A stretch of 64,000 bases of DNA from Helicoverpa zea (Eukaryota; Arthropoda; Insecta; Lepidoptera; Noctuidae), in NCBI RefSeq assembly GCF_022581195.2, contig NC_061465.1:4652501-4716500 (forward strand), written 5' to 3'. Of the stretch, positions 34,504-47,693 are shown in pieces (the stretch's first letter is position 1; each line of letters starts with the position of its first letter). The position numbers and the translations under genes are program-made. The notes beneath the pieces were generated by a model. That model did no database searches. It saw only the letters and a program-made list of their open reading frames with translations, and had not been told where the DNA came from.

Positions 34504-35059
34504 TCTCAAAGCGTATGTAATCAACGCTAGAAACCTTGAGGCGTGCGTGTTTGCAGCGACGCTCTGTCTCAACTGAATGCATCAGCCTCGCGAGCAATTG
34601 CAACGGGGCTGCGGGATACGCGAGTAGCGGGGCTCATATTTTTTTGAAAGTACTGATTTTTGGTTATAATCTATTGGAAATTTTATTGTACGGATAACTT
34701 TCTCGATGTTGATGATTCTGCCAGTGACAATAAACCAAACTGATTTTGGGATATGCAATTGACAGGGTTTACAACCTATTTTCAAATTATCACAAAGCAT
34801 GAGAAAGTAATTTTCGCTTTTCTTTTCAGTTGTCGGTCCTAAGAAACTCGATTTATTTTGCTAGTGATTACTTTACTGACTTCAGTCCTTTTATTGCGAC
34901 GCTATATTCAGTGAAAGCCGAACTACGATACCAAAAACATTGGAAATAAAATCTCCAAAACAACAGCCTCTCCACTTTCGCACAAAAACAAAACTACACA
35001 CAACTGGCCTCAATTCGTGTTCACATAAAAAGCCCTTAAAGTTAATACAGCAGTAAACC

Positions 35060-35225
35060 GTCTACGTCACAGATTGGACGTTTCCCATATGACGTCATTA
35101 CCGTTACGTTAGTAGATGCTTGTAGCAACGCGTTACGAGCAATCTAACGCGGATGAGGTAATTTCAGGGCTGTCAGATACGAAATTGGCGCGTTCTATAG
35201 AATTTTTGGCGCGGTATTTTCAATT
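35060..35225. promoter_or_regulatory. Possible promoter-like or regulatory island
   Basis: A palindromic TGACGTCA (about 35090-35097, the consensus of CREB/ATF-type sites) lies close to two GGCGCG boxes near 35187 and 35210. The second, TTTTGGCGCGG, resembles an E2F site. The island is GC-richer than its flanks. No adjacent exon was recognised on either strand. Confidence 0.25.
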
Positions 35226-38200
35226 TGAAAGCCATTGTCCTTGTTTAAGCTGTTAAAATGTTTGCTAGTTTCATTATTGGGTGTATTCTGTGGGAAATTG
35301 GATTTTTTGCTTTTATTGCAAAATAGGCGAGTAGTGATTTAGTGAGCAGGTTTTGTTTAAACGTAATTGAGAGACAATTATTAAGTAATAAAACTGTCTA
35401 CTATTTATTCCTATTCTCGAAGGCCCTCGTAAGCAGTGGCGGGGAAACATCAGCTTGAATATAAATCATGTAGCAAAGGTTTCGCATATTAACACTAACT
35501 AACATACATAATAACATCAATGAAAAAGCATATATATAAATACATACCTCATTGAAAATAAGAAAAAAAAATTTTAAGTGTTCTCTTACAGCCAGGCTTT
35601 TATACAATTCAGAGGAAAATACGACTAAGCTCAACTCATGTTCTTGCGTCAATAAAATGTAAGCACTTAATCTTTGATAGATTTTATCATAATACAAGCA
35701 GTAACCCTAGTCGAAATTCGCGAGGCGTCTGCTAGTGGCTTATCGCACTACGTACTTATGAGTTGTAACATAGATGCAGCGCGAAATTGACTGAAGTGAT
35801 GAAAATTGTTAATTAGCACCGCTAATATAGCTGTGAAGTTTCAACTTGTGGTTATGGCGGCAAATGTATTACAGTTCAACGCGTTTGCTTTATAACTTAT
35901 ATTGAAATTAAATCGTGTTTGTTAAAGTGAAATTATTGTAAATTGACAAGTCTGAAAATTATTTTTATTGGCTTAAATGTAACTTTAATATGTAATTTCA
36001 CGACAATTTCTGCGACATATCTTTATTTATTGTACATATGCAAATATTACCACAGGATAGTACCGGTTGTGCGGGAATAAAATACTAAACCATGTTTCAA
36101 AGAGCCAATATAATTGTAATAACAATTGTAACAAATACTCATAATTTAAGGGATACCCAAAACGTCCAATTTATCACGCTTTTAGTTTTAGAACGGTACA
36201 CCATCATAGTTCTTCAGAGCCAAGTCGCTGAACACAAACATAATTAGGATCGAGTTTCGCTGCACAATGTTTTGATTTACGAACACTGATCGCAAGTCGG
36301 GGAAGCGTTTTCACAAACTTTGTTCATCAAGTAAAAACAATAATCTCGAGTTCTCGAGCGTGGTGCTACAATGTTTGAAGCACATTATCCCTGTATGCCT
36401 GAATTTTGCACATTCGTACAGACGGATGAAACGCCTTGTTTATGCACAAGCCTTTTGCATATTCCGCTTGGCAGGTGAACGCGTGGCCAATTTGACCAAT
36501 TTAGTATTGTGGCCGCTGCTTGAATAATAAATGGAACTCAAAACATACAATGTATTGTAATTACGATGGGTTTTATATGAAAAAGGTGGACAATGGCATG
36601 TGGACGGTATCCTAATTAAATTATAGACCTATAGTTAGCTTTGGCTAATGCAGATTGAATACACGCTCCTTTTAAAATATCTGCATATTTGATACCAGAT
36701 AGCACTGCAGTCTTTCGTTTTGATCGACACATAAATAAAATTATTGTAGGTGTAAAGTGAATTAAGTCTACAATATGTACCGCGCAAGTACCTATGGTGA
36801 TTATACCTGATTGGTACCTATGTAACACCTTCATGAAACTTATGGAGTGAAATAAAATATTGAATTTAAAAAATAACGCACTTCTGAAACTTGAGTGAAA
36901 ATCTTTATACCGTACGTTTAAGTACTTTAAACGAACGAGTTTTGTAACGGCCATTAAACGAATAACAAAAGCATTATTTTCCATTACTCACAGAGCCAAA
37001 CGACAAAATTTATGCCGATTTTTTGCGGAATACACCAAAAAATGTTGAGCTCCATGAATTTTGTACACAGTCATAAAGTAGAAGGTATAACTAACATATG
37101 TTAGGATTAAAGAGAATAATATGCGGACAAACCCGGCTTTACGAGCTAGCGACCGTTCTTATGATGAATTGGTTTGCGCGAGCTCTGTGGTTTACGTCGA
37201 TATCATTTTGTCGTTTATGGCTGAATTTTACTGCGAACAGTTTTTTTATGGCGTTCGAAATGATGATCATCAGCCGGGCTTGTAACTGACAAAGTAACAG
37301 TATGCTGGGGAAAATTGAAAGTGACAAAAATTTAACTTATTTTTTAATAAGTTATTTTAAGAAAACTCGTGAAAGTCGAGCAGTTGCCAATTTATGACTA
37401 TTCAAAGAAGGAAGAAAGAAGACGTAATACCACTCGGTACCTATAAACACCAAAATCAGTATTGCAGATTACCAGTTACATTAGAGAGTAACCATTAACT
37501 TTATTACACCATTATAAAACTTTGCTACCCACCACGTTAACTAATCTAATTTGGGCAACATTTGCTACAATATGCATGAATCAATTGAGAGCAGGGTGTT
37601 AGTATACGGCCATCATCGTCCATTATGTAGACCGTCAGCGGCCATTATAGTGAACAGAGAGATTGTATATGAAGAGACGCATTGACGTCATCAAGGTCTG
37701 TTTTGATTAGCTTGTAGAGTTAATGACTCGTTAATTAAACTATTCTGTTTTTGAAATGACAATTGTATCTGTCATGGAACTACCCTCACTACTCCAAAAT
37801 TCTGCGCGTCATTTTAGCTTACATGTCCCAAAATGTAGTCCTTATGCAAAGTCAAGAACTTACAATATATGTTAAGAAAATACCTAAGTGTCAAGTTTAT
37901 CCTCATATTGAAGTGTGTTATTGTTGATGAGTTATTTTAAACTGCACCTACAATTACTTAATACGGCGGGAAATTTGTAGGTAAAATTTTATTCAAAGTA
38001 GGTAAACTGCATTTGTCACAGTATTCGCTTGTCTGTGTGTCTATCGTTTCACCAGATAGATACATAAGATGGTAAAACAAGCAGCTGCTAAAGCATATAA
38101 AAGAGTTATTTTTGCCATAACATTTCAGCACCTAACCAACTCATTAGCAATCTGACTACCACTCCCATTTAGCGTCACTTTAATGGAGAACGGAAAAAGG

Positions 38201-40630
38201 CCCCAGTTAAACCAGATTAAGGGCCTCAAACTATGCATAATGTAAGTTAACAAAAGCATTATAGGCCGTTGTCAAGTGATTATCATGTAACTTAGGGGGC
38301 TGGAAGGGCCCATGTCGTTAAGATTTATGACTTAGGTACCTTAAACTTGAGGTCCACCGAATAGTTTACCAAGTACGCTAGATATGGAATCAGGAATTTA
38401 ATAATGTGTGTATGTTTGAACATTGTTTTGAGTTTTGATGGATTTATCTTTGTATTTGTTGAAAGTGAATGGATTTAGATAGATAGATTTTTCACTTACG
38501 CACTCTTGCAAGTTTAACCCGTGTGTGTGGAAAAAGTGCAAACGAAAAGTTTATTTTCTATTTTTCATTAAAAAAAAAGGAAATAAATACTCGGAGTGTT
38601 TTATTTATTCCCGTTTTACATAACAGATATGCTTTTAATAATCTCTGCCAGAGGATACCTTGGTATTAACAAACCGAATAATTTTCACAGAGTTCTACGG
38701 CATTCAGCTTTTCATTATTGAAACAGAATTTCGTTATATGTGGACGTAATGTCGGCCCAGGGGCATTTTTCATTTAATTTCCGCCATAATGACGTCATAA
38801 ATTACACACCACTCTTATCTTTTCCCCACTTTTAAATTTAAATTAAACTCTGTTTTTTAAAATGTTCGTCCGTTTTGCCCACTGCATTATGAGCTTTTAT
38901 TATTTATCTTTTGAAGGACTGGTAAAGGTAAATTAATGCTCTTGGTTGCTACGTATTTTTAACGTGAATATAGAGTAGATTTAAAAGATATTATGTTCAT
39001 TAAGTATTTTTACAGTCATCAGGTTTCATTTATTTATTTATTTATTTATGATAGTTAACTTCACAGCTTACAGTACATTATATTAAATCATCATACAAAA
39101 CATTACGCCAATTATGAAGTACACTAATATAACATAAAAGGAGGCTTTCATTTGTTGATACTTACTTCGCGTATACTCGTGTATGGATACTATTTTTACT
39201 TACATAATAAATATTCGTAAGGCTCTGAGTCTGATGCATCCAATATACATATAAGGGGCTGCTGTAAAATTATAATTACCACATATTTGTTTACCTTTCG
39301 AACCCATAACCTTGCCCCATAGTAGGGTTATTTATTACCAAAAAGGTTAAATAAACTTCTTTGAAAAACCTTTACTACAAAAACAAATTCAAATGGAGTT
39401 ACAAAGTAAAAATAGTATATTGTATGGCAAACACCCGGCGAATACTCGAGCTTCTACAAAAGTAAACATTGTTGCGAAAAGTTATAAGTAAAAACCCGTC
39501 AAGAAAAAAAAACTTTTCCATTTTCTTTACGCACACAATTCAATAAGTGCAAGAATAAAGCCGAGTACATACTTGGGTACATAAATCTAAGTTAGCACTG
39601 CGGGGTGCGCCCCACTCAATTTACGTCTCCTATGGTCACCCTTCTAAGATGAAATTACATCAGATAGTCCACATCCCTTATCTAAAGGTGATTTACAAGA
39701 GATACGTAATTTATGTCATTGTTTAGATAACAGATTTATATTAAATTATTTATGATTTCTGCCTTTTTTATTGCGTTAGAGGCAATTTTATAGAGTGATT
39801 CTTGGTGGATTGAACACGACTGATCTATTGTGGGTAAAGTCCTGACTTTGATTCAAAGGTCAAGCAAATTGTTTTTGGATCTGTTGTGACAATATCATAG
39901 TATTTTAGCCTCTCATTCATATTCATATCATAGCCTCTGATGAACAGAATGATATTAATTTATTTGTTTGATTGAAAGTATATTACTTATACAAATATGC
40001 AAACGCAGGAGTGATAATATTCAACATGCAACGTTTTTGAAATGAGGCAGTTTTCAATTCATGCGTAATCTTCATAATGGTTAAACATTTATTGAGTGTA
40101 ACAAGCATTTACACAGTCAAGAGTTTAACACTCAACAAATATTGAAAACACACTTCCCTTCGAATCAGTTCGCCCGTGTTGTTTGTCGAACAATGCGCGA
40201 ATATATTTACCTGTTCGTAATTCATATGAGTAAACAACAATGGTTAAATGCAATAAAAATAAACAGTGCCATTCGTCAAACTGCTGAACAGTTGCGAAGC
40301 CGTTTCCGTGAAATACATTCAGTTGTTACCAGTGATAATAACTCAATAAAGTTGAAGTATTCACGGGAAATACGGATTACTGACTATATATCAACGCTAG
40401 TGCTACCAAGTTGTGTCATTTTTAGGGAATTTCTCGATACCAATTTGACTTTCTGGGTAGTCGATTTGTCATCAGAAAGAACGCGTTACGCCTTTTTGCC
40501 TTGATAAAGTTCAGTTGAACTTTAATATATTCTTTTTATTTTGGAAATTAAAGACATAACGATGACTTGAAAAAGTTCAAAATTAATTTAATTACACCTT
40601 TCTCAGTAATTTTTCTCTTCTTTAAATTTT
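35226..40630. other. Gene-free AT-rich stretch
   Basis: No exon recognised. There is a (TTTA)n run at about 39028-39050. A 120-codon open frame at 40142-40504 has no domain, splice signal or compositional change and is probably chance. Confidence 0.45.
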
Positions 40631-40639
40631 GTTCTCAAT

Positions 40640-42424
40640 TTTCGTGCTCAGTCACGGAGGAGAAAAGACTAGCGGAGATGCCCTAACGAAAAATCTCCTA
40701 ACAAAGCAGCGCGCCAAAATTCGGGTGAGCGGGGGACGAGGAACGTTACTGTCTCCACCCGTGCTCCACCCTTATACGCCTTTTATGGGAAGCCACCCAT
40801 TTTTTGTAAATCCATCTAGCGTGGAATAGGATGATTAAAATGTAACCCTAAACTAACATCGACCACTAGTGACATACTCAAAAGTAAAGTAAATACTCAA
40901 AATTAATAATTATTTTAAAATAGTAATTCAATTAGAAAGTTTAAAGAAGCATTCATTTAAAATGAACGAAGAAAAAGAGAGAGATAAAAAAGTTAGAAAA
41001 TTAATTGTTATATAAGTATTATTTTGTGCAGAGAACTTGCCCCATAACAATTTATTTACTCCTCCAGAAATGAAATAGGTATCTAGGAACCATTAAATGG
41101 CGACTCGATGAAAAATCATTTTTATTCACCACGGGTCTAAAATACCCCCATGGTGTAATTTAAGTATCAACTTATGGCATTGTGTTAGTTCGTCTACTAG
41201 CCACTATGGCATCACAAGCACGAAAATTCGTTCTATTTGTTCTAGAACCGTGCTGCGATGACTGTAGTTATTTTCGATGTTGCCACATTACGAAATTCAC
41301 CAAGAAAAATGGGAATTAAAATTATAGGGACAGTGTTTATCAAATTAGAGTTTTCACAACTGTATCTTAACGGCGCATCCACTAAATAAGTAGCAGACTT
41401 TATGTGAGTCGGATGTTGCTCTGAGTAAAGGTACATTCAAAAAGTATGTACGGCAAGAGAGATATACCTATGTAAAACATTGCTGATCTATTCTAATATT
41501 ATAAAGAGGAAAACTTTGTTTGTTTTTTTGGTTGTAATGGATAAACTCAAAAACTACTAAACCAATTTTAAATATTCTTTCACCATTAGAAAGCTATATT
41601 ATATGCAAGTAACATAGGCTATATTTTATCCCGGTGTGGGCAGTAGCTCCCACGGTACGCGGGTGAAACCGCGGGAAAACGGCTAGTGATAAATATAAAT
41701 AAATCTACATAGTTAGAGTTATGATTAATTTTAAGATAATTGCAGCTTTTTTAAATAAGATCTTTTTTAAGAATGGGTGATTGCATTTTCGATGTCTGGT
41801 AGCACTTAATTTTGTAACGGGTCTCTTTGTCTTGATGAACACAATTTTACTTCAAATATACGTAAGTCGACTACTTACCGAAAGATGGTGTTTTTATAAT
41901 ATTAAATTTTCATGATAATATATCATATGTTTTGGTTTGTAAATAATCTATAAAAAAACTTGTAGGATGCAAGGAAAAATGAAGCTGCTTTTTAAGGCAA
42001 AAATTGGTACCAATAATATACATTGATACAAGATTGATACGAAAATAATACAAATTCACTTAGAGGTTCTAGAAATGCAGCTATTCGACGACAGATGTCT
42101 CTAGCAAAAAATATGTTTTAAAGCTAAAATATTACTTACACGTGAAATGTTATCCTATGGTATGTTTGAGTTTGGATCCTGAGCAATTTCTACAATTAAT
42201 GATAGCGCATTTCATCGTTTTAATCGAGTAACAAATAAAATCTGTTGAAATTGTGGTAAAAATACAACCATGACAAGATGTCAGTTTGATGTAAAGGACG
42301 GTATATGGGTGGTGTCCAGCCACGCCTGCCGTGACGTAGTCGTGACGTATTTGACCTACCTGAAGGCGCGTGACCTACCTGCGTTAGGGCATCTCCGCTA
42401 GTCTTTACTCCTTCGTGTGCTCAG
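40640..42424. repeat. Inverted repeat pair about 1.7 kb apart
   Basis: AAAGACTAGCGGAGATGCCCTAACG at about 40673-40697 returns inverted near 42383-42408. Flanking CACGGAGGAG and CTCCTTCGTG blocks also match. A third diverged copy is at 7558-7660. The pair could be the ends of one decayed DNA transposon or two separate copies of a small element. No transposase frame lies between. An unrelated Helitron (41487-41686) sits inside. Confidence 0.5.
41487..41686 (+). mobile_element. Short non-autonomous Helitron (200 bp)
   Basis: It begins TCTATTCTAATATTATAAAG after A. It ends with an ACGCGG/CCGCG hairpin and CTAG before T. This is a typical miniature lepidopteran Helitron, probably complete. Confidence 0.85.
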
Positions 42425-45400
42425 TAGTGGAAGCACTAATCACTGCTATATGGGAGTAATTAAAGAGTTCGAAGCTTCTCGATGTTTTTACAAGTTTCCG
42501 AGCGAAAAACTAGTTTTAATCGAATATTCTTTGTTAGTAGTTTTAGCTCTGGTTGGAGGAAACTGGGTTATTCGATTTAAATGCAAGTAGACTCAAGAGA
42601 CAAGTAAGGATAAGACAAGACTGTCCACTGGGGGATGTTGCTAATATAGTAATTCGGTAGCACATAAGCAGACATCATAATTATTTAAAAAAATTGTCAC
42701 ACAACGACCTCATAGATATTTTATTATTTTTGCTAATTTAATTTACTGGAAAATATGCATCTTTTACGGTACATTAATAGAAAACGTATGAAATTTATTT
42801 ATTCTACTAGATATACCAATTTCTTCAAGTACACTTTATTTATACCACCAGATGAAATTACAATATGGCTATAGCTATAAACTCTCAGTCTAAAGTTAAA
42901 ATCATCTATAATAACATTAATTATAGTTGCATTATCTTGCGGTACACGACAGAGATGGCCCATTAGAGCCGAGGCAAGCTAATGAAGCGGAGCAAAGTTT
43001 AATTAAGTATACTTTCTTTGCACCCAATAGACTAATTATGAAGGTTTGTTGCAAAAAGATTGGTAAGCGAAAACTTAGTAATGTAAAGACAATGAGGAAG
43101 TTGAAATACTTTATGGTTCATTTTTTAGTTAAAATATTATTCATTTTCTTTGTAGTAGGTATTAAATTGACAAAGATTACTTTTAAATTGTGTTGGTACC
43201 TGAGAATATCGAGCGATGTTACTAAAACGATACAATTTGAAAGTACTGAAAAAATAATATCCCATCAAGATAGTCAGTCGTGATGACCTTAGCGATGTGG
43301 CCAAAATCTAGTCACGCCTACAATTTAGGTACACAAGAAAATTCAATAAAAAATATGAAGGCAATTTATTACAAAAATGTGCATCACCCGTGCGCCTAAA
43401 CGGATTCCCGAGCAACGTACATCGAATCAAACCCACGTTGGAGACGCACAAGCATTTTTCCACCGCACCGAATTTTACTCAATAATACGATAAGAAAAAT
43501 GGCCGACACGCGGCCAACCCGACCGTGGCGGGAATACGCATTTATCACAGGCATCCTATCCCGCTGGGTTTCTACGGATTTGAAACAAGGACTCCTTGGA
43601 ATCCGTATAAAAATGCCATTCTATTTTTAAAAATTGTATTTTTTTATTTTCGTATTTGGAATATCGCGTATGGGTGGCAATTTATTTTGTTGTAAAAAGG
43701 TTCGTTGAATTTGCTTAAATAAACCGTTTTTTGTACAATTATGTTTTTCGTAAAATTTTATTAGCCTTAAAATTACATATACGCATATAAGTGGTATTCA
43801 TTTGAATACGTTTTAAAAATTCCTTCTCTTGTTAATAATGTTGTTTTTTTGAAGTACTTAATCATAATATAAGTATTTTTATTTGTAATGAAAATTTTCA
43901 GTTAGTGGTCCAGTTTCATGATAGCAACGGTCGGCAGTGTCTACAAAGAAAGATCTTACGGACACACAACTTTAGAACCTTGTGAAAAGATCCCACTTCT
44001 TTGTAAAAACCTTTTCACATTTATGAACTGACATTCAAGAAAGCTACTAGTTTTATGAAAAAAGGTATTTATATTTAGAAATACATCTACTAAATGGCGA
44101 TTAAAACTCAATTCTCGAACCAATCTTTTGATAAAACGGTATATCTGGAAATGTCATTTTTTTATAAAAGTAATATTTTTTTTTGTCATAAAGTACTCAT
44201 TAAATAATAACCCAACTTACCACATATTAATTTTCTCCAACAGAATCGACGTTAAATGAGAGAAAAACAATTTCTTCGTGATCTCGTGCACCAAATCCTG
44301 TCGGAGAGTAAATTCAATTTGAAGAAGTGCACGCTAGTCTTGGCAAGACTCAAGTCCAGCCACAAACCTTAACTAGTTTACGAGGGATTAAAGAATTTGT
44401 TTAAAACCTCGTTAACATTGTCTTTGGGATAAACCTGGGGAAGAAAATGCTGGTGTGACCGAATTAGCGCGGTTTGGCTTAAATTATGGGGAGAAGCGTT
44501 CTTAAAATGCCGACGTGTAGACTCAGGCACTACAAAGATAAACTTTTTTTTCGTGGTTACCTACTAAAGTCTAACAATGCTTGAAGAATGTTGTAACCGA
44601 CTTCTTATTAATCAAGGTGATTTTAAAGGAAATCATCGGGCATTCCAGACAACATACAACCTTTGGCTTTTAAAGCCGCGGTTACTCTTTCAATGAATCC
44701 TCAATAACGCTTCATTTGTAAAAGAATTGCTTCGAAAAAGCTTTATCACAAGACCGAAGATAATACTAAAGAGTATATTAATACAAATTTTTATATAATG
44801 TACGCTGAAATGCGAATACGGCCGACTTAAATAAACAGTTACATTTTAAATTGTGTGGAAACGTAAAGTGAATACAGTATTGGATGAAACGGTTTAATAG
44901 TGCGGCTTGCAGCCCTTTTGTGCGGCTTGCACCGGCTTCCAGTGGTAAATTCACTTATTTTATTCTTTTGACTGCTGTGCTGGAATATTTTTGTTATCAG
45001 TACATTATGAGAGGGCTTGAAAGTGGCTTGAAAAAGTTTGCCCTCAATAGAAGGGTTTCAGTTATCATGTGAAAAAAAGGTTAAAGGATTTTTTAACTAC
45101 GTTTTCAATTATGCTTATTTTGAAGCCCAATTTGATGAGATAGAAGTAGATGTAAATTGCCATAAACACAATGAAATTTTAGTAGTGCAAAAATATTACC
45201 TACATAGATGAATAACAAAATAAATAAATTGAATTATCATAAATAACATAAATTAACATTAACAAAATCCATTTGCATATGATTGTTCAAATTAATATAA
45301 ACTATGGAATAACATTTCAGTACACAGATGCTCAGTGCTCCACAAATGTAGTTTGCTGTCAACTGTCTAAAGCTAAATTTGTAATTACATAATCCTGATT

Positions 45401-47555
45401 CAGAGCTTATAGCTACAAAGCGTTAGACTATTTCTGTCAAAAGCAAACACTGCTATTGTTATCATGGAATATTATATGTAGGTAAGTAATATTAGTTTGA
45501 ATACTCAGTTTTCTTCAAGTTACTTTGCTGATTGGTTAATAGTTAAAATATAAGAAGAAAAAAACACTTCAACGCATGTTTAAGGTGTCTTGAAAATGAG
45601 AATGTTACAATTTAACGAGAAGTTCCCAAACTATCAGATCTTAAGAAGAAGATACAGGTTGATATTTCAAACGAGACGTACTTAAAAGTCTATTTAGATT
45701 ATGATCGTACTGTTGCTATTCGTCGTTTAAACGTTTCATAAACATGTTTCACACACAATATTTTTTTTATTAAATTAGCTTTTTTAAGGTTTTTCTCTTA
45801 AATATGATGCAAACTACATTTAAATCACAAATAATTTTAATTTATAACTGACTGAGACACGTTGTACAATACCTTTTAAAATCTGTCTTTAACAAGACCA
45901 TACATTTTACAAAGCTCAAATATTTATTATCACAGCAATATCCATAGAAAATCTTGAAACAGTACTAATCTGTTTAATTAAAATATTATTTAGCTAGCAC
46001 GTGTTCTAATTTTCAGTTTGGAGTAACTGAGTCAGGTTAAATGTCCATTAAGGCGCCCCTGCAATTATAAGTGTAGGCTTTATCTCTATTACCCGAGGAC
46101 GGTTAACGACCCGAGGTGAGCAGGGAGAGTGGAGTAAGTCACTTGTTTTTCTTTTTATGAGGCATAGATGCATTCTTGTGTTGGTAAAGGAGTAATGGAT
46201 TAGACGGAGGCAGTTAAAAGTGTGCTGATGTCCTTAATATATGTAGAGACTACTAAGTAACCAATAAGTAAGTAAGTAATATAAGTAGATAGGACGTAAG
46301 ATTATAAAATTGTGCTTTTGCCTATGTTTCAAATAGCCCTACTTTTATCATGCTTTTTGTAACAGACTTTTTTGTGACTAAATAAATTACCAAATTAAAT
46401 TTTATATTTGAAAAGTAAAACTTACCTTTCAAGCGCCAACTTGCGGTGTTTTGTGTCTGTATTTTTACCAACGTGACTATCTGAAAAGAAGGAAAAATAC
46501 TTTTGAGCAGTCCATAACTTCTTTTAAAAGTATTTAAAACATACAAGAACAGGTAAATACAGTGAGTTAAACTATTTGACAGTCACAGCACATAGATAAG
46601 TCGAATAGAATTTCAAAGAAATCGCTGTCATATTCCTACGTGTCCAGAATTATTCGCCATAAGTTACCAGACAACTTTATTTTGTCTCCAACTGGATTTG
46701 AAGTCGTTTAGTATAAAAAATATTGCGAACATAATGCACAGAGAAATTTCTTCGAACTATAAAAGGCTTTGCGAGATTTTTTTGCAAAGTTTTTCACAAT
46801 TTTCTTGCAGTTAAGGTGGGATAGTTAAAGTTGAAATATTGTGACATTTATGAAACTACGCTGTTGTGACTTGAAACGGCTGTTTTTTATTCGGCCATGT
46901 TTAAATGAAGAAAGCTTTAGTTTTGTTTGAATAATTTTATAATAGCATAGCTAAGTTTTTATATTTGCATATCATGTATATAATAATGAATTTCTTTTTT
47001 TTTCTTCTTTATATGTTATATTCCTATCAACGTCGTATTTACAGATTTTTGATAGAACTGTAGTTACCTGTACTACTTTACAGACAATGCTACTTAAAAT
47101 TATGAAACATCTTTATTATGAATTAAAAAATAGGTCTCTGTTACCTTCATCAAAAGTTTCAGACATAAACTTATTTATATACTTCCTTATAATAAAACAT
47201 TACGGAGAAGAACTGCAATTTATAAGATTCTCCACAATTTCTTTTGATATCGCGGCGTCAGTATTTTAATAAGAGCGACGATCTCGGTGCAAGCTGGCAT
47301 CTTTAATGGACGGTGGGCGGATGCTGGGAATTGTTTTAGCGAGCCCATCTGAGCTAATAGGGGATGCTCCAACAATTATGTTGAGCTAATGAATTGAAGC
47401 TGGAGTCGAAACAATTGGCCACGAGGTTTTGCTATGATTTTTGTAATTTTTTTGAGGTATTGTGTTGTTTTAATTTTCTCAAATCACTTACTACTTCTAC
47501 TCATATTCGAATATTTTTTGCCATTCACTGATTATTCAGTAGCTTTTTGATATGT
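42425..47555. other. Gene-free AT-rich stretch
   Basis: No supported gene. The 118-codon open frame at 42927-43283 lacks motifs and splice context. A GC-richer patch at 43430-43600 (GGCCGACACGCGGCCAACCC) has no coding frame. Confidence 0.45.
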
Positions 47556-47559
47556 TGTA

Positions 47560-47693
47560 ACAAACGTATTTATCTTTGGAACTACTGGTCTGATTTGAAA
47601 ACTTATTTCGGTTTTAGATAGGCCATTTATCGAGGACAGCTACAGGTTACGTGGGGTATTGCAGACGCAAGTGAAACCGCGCGTGGAAGCTAG
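47560..47693 (+). mobile_element. Helitron 3' fragment
   Basis: It ends GAAACCGCGCGTGGAAG then CTAG (47690-47693) before T, like the other Helitrons. The 5' TC end is not visible, so it is probably 5'-truncated or diverged. Confidence 0.6.

Noticed and set aside
34257..34520. 87-codon open frame, plus strand
   Set aside because: It runs across a MITE and reads its inverted ends.
40142..40504. 120-codon open frame, plus strand
   Set aside because: It starts at a non-ATG codon in AT-rich DNA and has no recognisable motif or flanking splice sites.
42927..43283. 118-codon open frame, plus strand
   Set aside because: No domain, signal peptide, splice context or codon bias. Frames of this length are expected by chance in 64 kb on two strands.
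46060..46140. Possible tRNA-like GC-rich patch
   Set aside because: No cloverleaf, and no A- and B-box pair could be made.
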